This document shows positions 56,613-64,000 of a DNA stretch of 64,000 nucleotides, piece after piece (position 1 is the first letter of the stretch; the number at the start of each line of letters is the position of its first letter). The position numbers and the translations under genes were made by a program. Location of the stretch: contig CM063245.1 in the NCBI GenBank assembly GCA_032158295.1, forward strand, positions 4,946,700-5,010,699, given 5' to 3'. A model generated the notes under the pieces. The model made no database searches. It was given only the letters and a program-made list of their open reading frames with translations, and was not told the DNA's origin. Origin of the DNA: Pycnopodia helianthoides. Its lineage: Eukaryota; Echinodermata; Asteroidea; Forcipulatida; Asteriidae.

Positions 56613-57568
56613 GTAAATTCCTAAGTAAAGAAGCAAAAAAAGTGGTCTTTTATCTTATCATTTACATTTAATTATTTACACATCCAACAGGGCAAAGAGT
56701 GCCAAAAACATAGTGACTATAAAGCAATGAAGAAATGTTCAGTTTCAGATGCGGGAGGCAAAACCTAATGGGGAAAACCCACATTTAAGGACTCTGTTAT
56801 AAGCGCATCAATTTTAGGGGTAATTCGATTATTTCCTATAACTAGAACAAACATTCATTGCATAAAAAAGTAACAACAGCTGACCATAAATCTGCAATAC
56901 TAAACAATGAATGAGAAGAGATTGACGACAGCTATTAACACACTAATCATTGTGTGGTGTTTTTTTCAAGAAACATGATCACCAACCTGATGGACAATTC
57001 CACTTGCTGCTTCTATGTGATATTGAAATGTTCAGATAAATATATGGTTTGAAAAAATGTTGGAAAAAACTTCCAAATATTCAAGTAATTACAAATTTGA
57101 TTTTTTAGGCTTGATCATTAGGATTTCCAGACATGAAAAAATGTGAATATAATGCCCAAACGCAGACCCCACCCATAGAACATGTAAAAACACCTTTACT
57201 GTTTTCATGTATCTCAAATCTCAAAAGTGTAGTAGTGTCACTGAATTATTTACCAACTATTGGCAAAACTCTCTGTAAGTCGGGGAAATGGCAAGCCTGC
57301 TGCTGCATTCGGGCTTCATACACTGACTCAAATAGTATATCAGTAAAAAATGTTGGCAAAACTTCTGCTGATTAAAACTTTTTTCAAATTTATTTGATAC
57401 CCATATAAAATAGAAGTCGGAATGTTACTCTCAGTTTAATAACAGTTCCGTGGGGGCCAATAACAACAAATCAAGTTCCACATCATAGGCTATTGGTCAG
57501 AAATAAACAGACATAATCAGTTGTTTAAATCAAACATGTGCTAAATTCTATCATTATATTCCATTCAG

Positions 57569-57659
57569 GCTTGTGTTGGCATTTCCCAAGATGTCATGCC
57601 ATGCAGCTTGTAGATTGCTAGTACCAAGAACTCAGCATGTCCATCTTACAAACTCCAAG
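57569..57659 (+). other. Exon-like segment downstream of the array (91 nt)
   Basis: Acceptor TTCCATTCAG and donor GTAAGTTG. One frame is open (LVLAFPKMSCHAACRLL and VPRTQHVHLTNSK) in the same phase as cassette 1, with weak similarity to it (F-x-K, then CR-x-L). No family recognised. Confidence 0.45.
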
Positions 57660-58343
57660 GTAAGTTGATCTCATATGTCGTAGGGAAGGTTACAAAAAAT
57701 AAAAGCTTGGATTTCACCGACTTTTTTGCAGAGACAATATTGTACCACATCACACCAAAAATATCACTGAAATAACCACATCAATAAGCATGCTGTTATA
57801 ATGCATTTGTTGCTTTGGTTTGGGTTTATTTTATTACCAACAACTAGAACGAAAGTTCACTGTATAGGAAAATCAGCTGTATTGTGCGATGAATGAAAAG
57901 GAATAGATGACAGCATGCATGCTAATCATGATGTGCTTTTTTATCAAAAACATGAACACCGACGTATTAGACAATTCCACTTGCTGCTTCAGTTAATTTG
58001 ATGGTTTGATCATTATGTAAAAAAACAGTTTTTAACGAGACAAAGAAACTGTTGCGCCCTGCAACTATCAACGTATGATGGAAACAAGCAGATGGTTATA
58101 ACCATAGACAAAGGTGATTATTTCTACTGAGCTCCTGGACAAGATGAAGTAACCTTAAAAGCAGCCTGATGAGAACCATCGTCATTTTGATTTAAGTAAA
58201 CAGTTGAGAGCTAATGTTTCGCTAAAACTTTCCATGCAGACAAATTAATACCATCCGGCGCTTTGGTAGGGGGTCCTCATCAGTTTTTAATCACCCATGC
58301 AAGAGATTTTGCTATTTTCTTATCTGTAAACTTAACCTTTCAG

Positions 58344-58431
58344 AGCCAGAGATGTAGCTTGCTGTTTCCTGAAGTCAAGTCAAGTGCAGAGGGAATCACC
58401 TCTACTGACATCTATGAAGACTACAGGGTAT
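58344..58431 (+). other. Exon-like terminal segment
   Basis: After acceptor ACCTTTCAG, the frame continuing from 57659 (phase 0) reads SQRCSLLFPEVKSS and EGITSTDIYEDYRV, then stops at TAA 58429-58431. Its upstream intron contains a copy of the segment before 57569, so the two exons look like an older duplication. Function unknown. Confidence 0.4.
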
Positions 58432-58716
58432 AAAGGAGAGCAACGCATATGAAAACATCAGCATGTCATCAAGACACCCTAGCTGTTCATTGTAGAGATC
58501 ATGAATGAACAACCCATCAATTTGTTGTCTTAAATTGTGTAAGCTATTCTAGATGTGTTAGTAAGATGTTTTGATGTTTTTTGTATTCGTCGTATGGTGG
58601 GCTGTTTTCGCAGCACCATACAGTAAACATTCTTGTAAATAAGTGCACCATTGCAAGCAAGCACATACGCGTATCATTTTTGGAGATCTATAGGCAATAT
58701 ATGCTTTAGAGCATTG

Positions 58717-58875
58717 GCTGTGCAGAGATTCGATTGGTAGTGCGGAGATTCGATTGGTAGTGCGGAGATTCGATAAGTAGTGCGGAGATACGATTGGTGT
58801 GCGGAGAAACGATTGGTGTGCGGAGATACGATTGATTGTGCGGAGATACGTTAGATTGTGCGGAGATTCGATTGC
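58717..58875. repeat. ~20-bp minisatellite, 8 copies
   Basis: The unit GTGCGGAGATTCGATTGGTA repeats with small length changes. Confidence 0.9.
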
Positions 58876-58920
58876 GAAAAGGGACTTGGACATTTGCACG
58901 TGGCATTTGGAGTTCTACTT

Positions 58921-59190
58921 CCGGCAAGGGTCACAGCTTGTGGTTGATCTTAAAGGTGCACCAGGCTCCCTTATATGCGGGATGATAGTCTGGTGTTATC
59001 ACAATCATGGTCGGCTAAACGGGAGTAGTCCCTAGAGTTGGCTAGGGACCGCGTTAGTACCGTAGGGGACGGATCCCCAAGGAGGGGGTGCGCGGACCGG
59101 GCGCTCTGAAAAGAGTACGAAGGCTCCGAAGATCGGGGAAGCGTCGTGGGGCTGGTATCCTGGGACCTGCACGTGGTGGCCCTGCTTTAG
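58921..59190 (+). ncRNA. Structured GC-rich RNA candidate (SRP RNA-like)
   Basis: The ends pair (GCAAGGGTCAC at 58924 with GTGGTGGCCCTGC at 59173; GGTGCA and CCAGG at 58955-58965 with TGCAC and CCTGG near 59159-59172). Inside are a perfect GTCCCTAG / CTAGGGAC hairpin, a GGAG...CTCC arm and a GAAA tetraloop on a CTCT/AGAG stem. CTGGTGTTATCACAATCATGG and CCCAAGGAGGGGGTG recall segments of metazoan 7SL. The 5' Alu domain is not recognisable and there is no T-run right after the 3' end, so this may be a pseudogene or a different RNA. Confidence 0.3.
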
Positions 59191-59199
59191 ACTAACCTT

Positions 59200-60600
59200 A
59201 CCAGGATTTTATTGGCAAATCTTAGACGCAAATGAATTAAACTGCTTGCAATGGTGCACTTATACATTATACTTTACTCTCATGAATTTAATATACAATG
59301 TAATATACAGGCATGCAACCTTTCAGGTCATCAGCTGATTTCCTTATTTTTGGTTTTTCAGCTGTACTGAGATCGAAAATTTAAAACTTTGCATGCATGC
59401 CTCAATATACAACAATTATAATTATGTTTAATAATGTACAGGCATGCAACTCATTTCAGTCATGATTTCCTCATTTTTTGTGTCATTAGCTGTACTCTGC
59501 CACTAAAAACTGAAAAAACCCCACAAAAAACTGCTGTGCAGGGCACATAGTATTTCCTCTCCACAAAATCATGCGGTTGCATGCATGCATGCATGCATGC
59601 CTGAATATACAATAATGTTTAATATGTATTAATAATATACAGGCATGCAACACATTTTAGGTTATCAACTGATTTCCTCATTTTTTGTTTCTCATCCAGA
59701 TTGAAAAATTGAAAAACACTGTAAAAAGTTGATCTTGGGCTGTGTCGCATTGGCCTTATATTTTGACAAGCTGCTAGCTGTTGCATGCCTGAATATACAT
59801 TATGTACATGTATATTTAATTTTAAGATTATGCTAAATCCTCATTCTAGAAATGCATGTGGCACTTACACTTCTCTATTGTGCTTTTATTGTTCCTCAAA
59901 AAGTGAACATCTATTAAAAAACAATTACTTCACTTGTCAAGAGCCCCCCCCCCAAAAAAAAAGACAAGTTTGCTGAGGTTAATCTTTTTTTCTTTTTTTC
60001 TAGGTGAACCAAAAATAGACAGAAAAAATTCAATTGAAAGATTTCACAAGTCAAAATTATTTGTCTAACAAAACAGTTGCTGGCAGTGTAAGCACTTTAT
60101 GTAATCCACCATATACATAAACTGACAAACCTGTAGAAGTTTGAGATCGATCGGCCATCTGGTCACAAGAAAATAGTGAAAAACCGATTACACATTTGCA
60201 TGAAATCATATAGATTCAACTTTATGTAATGTTCCTTTAAGCGACGATACCTTTGAAACCTATGTTCAAACTATCAATCTGAAACATATACAAAAACTGT
60301 TTGACATTTTTACTTGAAGAAAACAAAGTTGCAGGAACTAGGATCATTCACTAATAAGAATTAGAATTTAGCATCATCTTGTTTAGTTAATTATTGATTT
60401 ATTTAAAATTGCTGAAAAATGTTATTTGTTAGCGGTTAGTTCTTTGATGATGAAGTTACTTTTGACAATACTAAACAACGTTAAACAAACTCTTGAAAAA
60501 GACATTATTGCAATGTAAAGAAACTTTTTCAGGTCGACACAGCTAATGTGCTGAAACTTTTCATATCTGTGAAGATGATGAAGTTACTTTCAACAAAACT
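59200..60600. other. No gene; repeated CAGGCATGCAAC blocks and a MITE fragment
   Basis: A block AATATACAGGCATGCAAC plus a GATTTCCTCATTTTT stretch recurs near 59305, 59438 and 59637. A truncated copy of the TTAA MITE of 22725 lies at 60061-60240. Confidence 0.6.
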
Positions 60601-60604
60601 TGTG

Positions 60605-62335
60605 GTTAAACACCCATACTTTCCCTTGTGAGGTGCAGAACTTATACTTCCCCTTCTTTGGCAAAGCACCCATACTTCCCCTTGTGTGGGGAAGCACCCC
60701 TACTTTCCCTTGTGAGGTGAAACACCCATACTTCCAATTGTGAAGGGAAACACTCATACTTCCCCCCTGTGTGGTAAAACACTTGTACTTCCCCCTGTCT
60801 GGTGAAGCACCAACACTTCCCCTTTTCTGGTGAAGCACCCATATTTCCCCCTTGTGTGGGGAAGCACCCGTACTTTCCCTTGTGAGGTGAAGAACTTATG
60901 CTTCCCCTTCTTTGGCAAAGCACCCATACTTCCCCTTGTGTGGGGAAGCACCCGTACTTTGCCTTGTGAGGTGAAACACCCATACTTCCAATTGTGTGGC
61001 GAAGCACCCATACTTTCCTTTGTGTGGGGATCGAAGCACCCATACTTCCCCTTGTGAGGTGAAGCACCCATACTTCCCCTTGTGAGGTGAAGCACTCGTA
61101 CTTCCCCCCTGTGTGGTAAAGCACTTATAATTCCCCCTGTGTGGCGAAGCACCCATACTTTCCTTTCCCTTGTCTGGTGAAGCACCCATACTTCCCCTTG
61201 TCTGGTGAAGCACCCATACTTTCCCTTGTCTGGTGAAGCACCCATACTTCCCCTTTTCTGGTGAAGCACCCATACTTCTAATTGTGTGGCGAAGCACCCA
61301 TACTTTCCTTTGCGTGGGGTTCTAAGCACCCATACTTCCCCTTGTGAGGTGAAGCACCCATACTTCCCCTTGTCTGGTGAAGCACCCATACTTCCCCTTG
61401 TCTGGTAAAGCACCCATACTTCCCCTTGTCTGGTGAAGCACCCATACTTCCCCTTGTCTGGTGAAGCACCCATACTTCCCCATGTGAGGTGAGGCACCCA
61501 TACTTCCCCTTGTGTGGGGAGGCACCCGTACTTTCCCTTGTGAGGGGAAGCACCCATACTTCCCCCTTTGTGGCGAAGCACCCATACTTTCCCTTCTCTG
61601 GTGAAGCACCCACACTTCCCCTTTTCTGGTGAAGCACCCATATTTCCCCTTGTGTGGTGAATAACTTATACTTCCCCTTCTTTGGCAATGCACCCATACC
61701 TACCCTTGTGTGGGGAAGCACCCGTACTTTCCCTTGTGAGGTGAAACACCCATACTTCCAATTGTGTGGTGAAGCACCCATACTTCCCCTTGTCTGGTGA
61801 AGCACCCATACTTCCCCATGTGAGGTGAGGCACCCATACTTCCCCTTGTGTGGGGAGGCACCCGTACTTTCCCTTGTGAGGGGAAGCACCCGTACTTCCC
61901 CCTGTGTGGCGAAGCACCCATACTTTCCCTTCTCTGGTGAAGCACCCACACTTCCCCTTTTCTGGTGAAGCACCCATATTTCCCCTTGTGTGGTGAAGCA
62001 CCCGTACTTTCCCTTGTGAGGTGAAGAACTTATACTTCCCCTTCTTTGGCAATGCACCCATACCTACCCTTGTGTGGGGAAGCACCCGTACTTTCCCTTG
62101 TGAGGTGAAACACCCATACTTCCAATTGTGTTGCGAAGCACCCATACTTTCCTATGTGTGGGGATCTAAGCACCCATACTTCCCCTTGTGAGGTGAAGCA
62201 CTCATACTTCCCCTTGTGAGGTGAGGCACCCATACTTCCCCTTGTGTGGGGAAGCACCTGTACTTTCCCTTGTGAGGTGAAGCACCCATACTTCCCCCTG
62301 TGTGGCGAAGCACCCATACTTCCCCTTCTTGGTAG
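60605..62335. repeat. 28-bp minisatellite, ~60 copies
   Basis: The unit GAAGCACCCATACTTCCCCTTGTCTGGT (split here as GAAGCACCCATACT plus TCCCCTTGTCTGGT) repeats with variants (TGTGAGG, TGTGTGG, TTTCTGG). Because 28 is not a multiple of three, the minus strand cycles through all frames and none has frequent stops. It yields apparent reading frames up to 295 codons with a 28-residue period. Confidence 0.93.
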
Positions 62336-64000
62336 TTCTGACATACTTCTCCTTGTTTGCTTATTATAACCTTGTGCGTTGGGACAAATTGTATGTTGCT
62401 TACTGCCCCTTCTGTGGCAAATTACTCATACCTCCCTTTGGTGTTATGAATTACGCATACTTCCCCGTCGTGTGATAAATCAACCCGGCATTAGTTTGTT
62501 AATTTAAGCAGTTTCAGTTATAGTGCAAGTCAACCGAAGTCATCAACAAAGAAAGTGATCCAAGAATAACCAGCTAGTTGAGTGTCAGGAAGACATTTAA
62601 AATGAGCTCGAGTCTTCAACATTTTTTTGAAAAAACACATCTTTTAGGAGAGGAGTCTTCATGAGTATTTGCCCATAATTTGTGTTAACTATAAATTCAT
62701 AAGAAAAGTTTGAGTTGTATGAGAATAAAGGCTGATGCTATTTCATGGCAAATCAGGTAAACCAAGGGGCATGTATTTCCCCTTTGGTTGATTTGCTCTA
62801 ACCTTGACTTTTGTCCGATTATTTAAGTTGTCTAGTGTACTAGGCCACCATGTTTTCCCACAATGCGACATGAATTGGGTGTGTGTTATCTTTATGAAAG
62901 TTTCGGTGCGCAAAATACTGTGCTAAAAGCGCGTAATACACACCCAATTGCAATGTTGGAAAACATAGTAGCCAAGGTAGCCATGTTTGCCCACAATGCA
63001 ACATAAATTGGGTGTGTATTATTTTAACGAAAGTTTCAATGCGCAAATTCTTTGCTAAAAGCGCGTAGTACACACCTAATTGCATTGTTGGAAAACATAG
63101 TGGCCTGAGGGTCCATCTTGTCCTGGTGGAACCCACCCCACGCTTAACTGACCCCCATAGGTTGGTTTCTACAGGATGGGGGGTGGATTACACTGGGATA
63201 AGACGCACCCTAAACTTATTTGGGGGAGGGTAGGTTTCACAAAAATAAGACGCAAATTAAGACGGGTACATTTCAAATTTTTTTTATTAAAAAAAATACC
63301 TTAAAAAAAAAAGGGCAGAGTTGTGCAAACACCTGCGCCTGTCGGTGGTCCCCCATCGGCTACCCAGAACTTGTAGTGACTTAAAAGGCCCAAGTGCAAT
63401 GGTCGATATGTTCTCTGTTCAGTGAAGTTCAATTAGATGCGCTACTAGTCGTCTACTTCAACGATGTACTGTCCTACAAAACCTAACGAGCTAGACAAAA
63501 CTTTGCGCAGTGTTTTAGACGAAGTCTTGAGCAGAAGGTAGTTGTTGCCTGCTTAAATGAGTGATGCCCCCAAGGGTGCTAAGGATTTCACCTAATGTTG
63601 TTTCGTATCCAAGCTGTACTGTGGTGCTAAGAGATGTCTACTCTTGTTCCAACGGGATCCTAACCCAATAAATGATGAAGACTTCTATCCAGACGATCAT
63701 GTTCTGGTCGGAGAAACATGTTCTGCAATGGCCTTAACTTTCCCATTTTTTTTGCATGTGGCTGCAATTTGGACATTCAAATGTAGTCGACTGACAAATG
63801 ACTACAAGACAACTTAATTTTGACGGACTTTGATTAAAACAAAGTCATGAGTGTGTCAAACAAATCAACGACATTTAAAAATGTTTGTTGGAAACTGTTT
63901 CAGTTATATTTGATCACCAAGAAAGAACAAAGATGACATTGGATTACTATAAAGCTGCCCAACAGGGGATGCATTGGTTGTTCGCAACATAGGGGAAATC
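62336..64000. other. Right end: duplicated palindromic repeat, otherwise nothing recognised
   Basis: Apart from the duplicated repeat at 62848-63105 no gene is supported. A CAGACGATCATGTTCTGGTC and GAAAC motif near 63690 resembles a decayed hammerhead-type retroelement end. Confidence 0.45.
62848..63105. repeat. Tandem pair of ~127-bp palindromic repeats
   Basis: ATGTTTTCCCACAATGCGAC, then AATTGGGTGTGTGTTAT, mirrored by ATACACACCCAATTGCAATG and GAAAACATAG. The block occurs twice in succession. Confidence 0.8.

Larger units (their letters stand above)
45680..56790 (+). repeat. Tandem array of ~0.68-kb units carrying an exon-like cassette
   Basis: About 13 unit starts are recognisable by GCATGCATTTGCTAGATGAT (45724, 46409, 46863, 47473, 48147, 48822, 49937, 51299, 53611, 54300, 54975, 55592, 56274). 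Each unit runs: this leader, an AATAAACAAAAATCCTGATG stretch, the acceptor TTTGTTTGTGTTGCAG, a cassette of usually 89 nt starting TAGGCTTACC, donor AAG/GTAAATTCC, and a reverse-oriented SINE body. The SINE is tRNA-headed (family of 34514). The spacing of undisturbed cassettes is 679-680 bp. Longer gaps are explained by insertions (49488, 50597, 51824). Confidence 0.92.

Noticed and set aside
60754..61641. 295-codon minus-strand reading frame as a protein gene
   Set aside because: It is a by-product of the 28-bp minisatellite, equally open in the other minus frames, with no start context or domain.

Overview
The window is animal nuclear DNA. It has spliced genes with GT-AG introns of 0.5-4 kb, long AT-rich gaps, and a dense load of short inverted-repeat elements (MITEs), tRNA-headed SINEs and satellites. 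The gene content and repeat style suggest a marine invertebrate deuterostome, most likely an echinoderm such as a sea star. The species assignment is inference; the gene identities rest on protein motifs that can be read directly.

Four genes are supported exon by exon, with matching phases. (1) An ABCC1/MRP1-type ABC transporter on the minus strand: exons 1-7 lie between 9322 and 2009 and the rest runs off the left edge. (2) UBFD1 on the plus strand, seven coding exons from 9497 to 17974. Its start is only about 175 bp from the ABCC1 start, so the two form a head-to-head pair with a shared promoter. (3) MSRB1, the methionine-R-sulfoxide reductase selenoprotein, on the plus strand, four coding exons from 23695 to 28526. 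It has an in-frame UGA selenocysteine codon and a well-formed SECIS element in the 3' UTR; exon 2 carries an apparent one-base frameshift. (4) THUMPD1 on the minus strand, three coding exons from 38526 to 35896, with its stop codon inside a MITE. A decayed copy of its last exon lies at about 31.3-31.6 kb. All four human orthologues map to chromosome 16p, which suggests an old linkage group.

From about 44.3 to 58.4 kb there is no recognised protein gene. A tandem array of about 0.68-kb units occupies about 45.7-56.8 kb. Each unit holds an exon-like cassette (usually 89 nt) with a strong acceptor and donor, plus an antisense SINE. Older relatives of the cassette lie at each end, and a GC-rich promoter-like segment lies upstream at 40.85 kb. 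The cassette length is not a multiple of three and several copies have stops, so a long noncoding or alternatively spliced transcript fits better than a protein. This is the best candidate for an undescribed feature.

The right end holds a 20-bp minisatellite, a highly structured GC-rich segment that may be an SRP-like RNA (58.92-59.19 kb), and a 28-bp minisatellite open in all three minus-strand frames (60.6-62.3 kb). It ends with duplicated palindromic repeats. The far left edge has a BED-finger gene fragment broken by an element with a perfect 8-bp target duplication.
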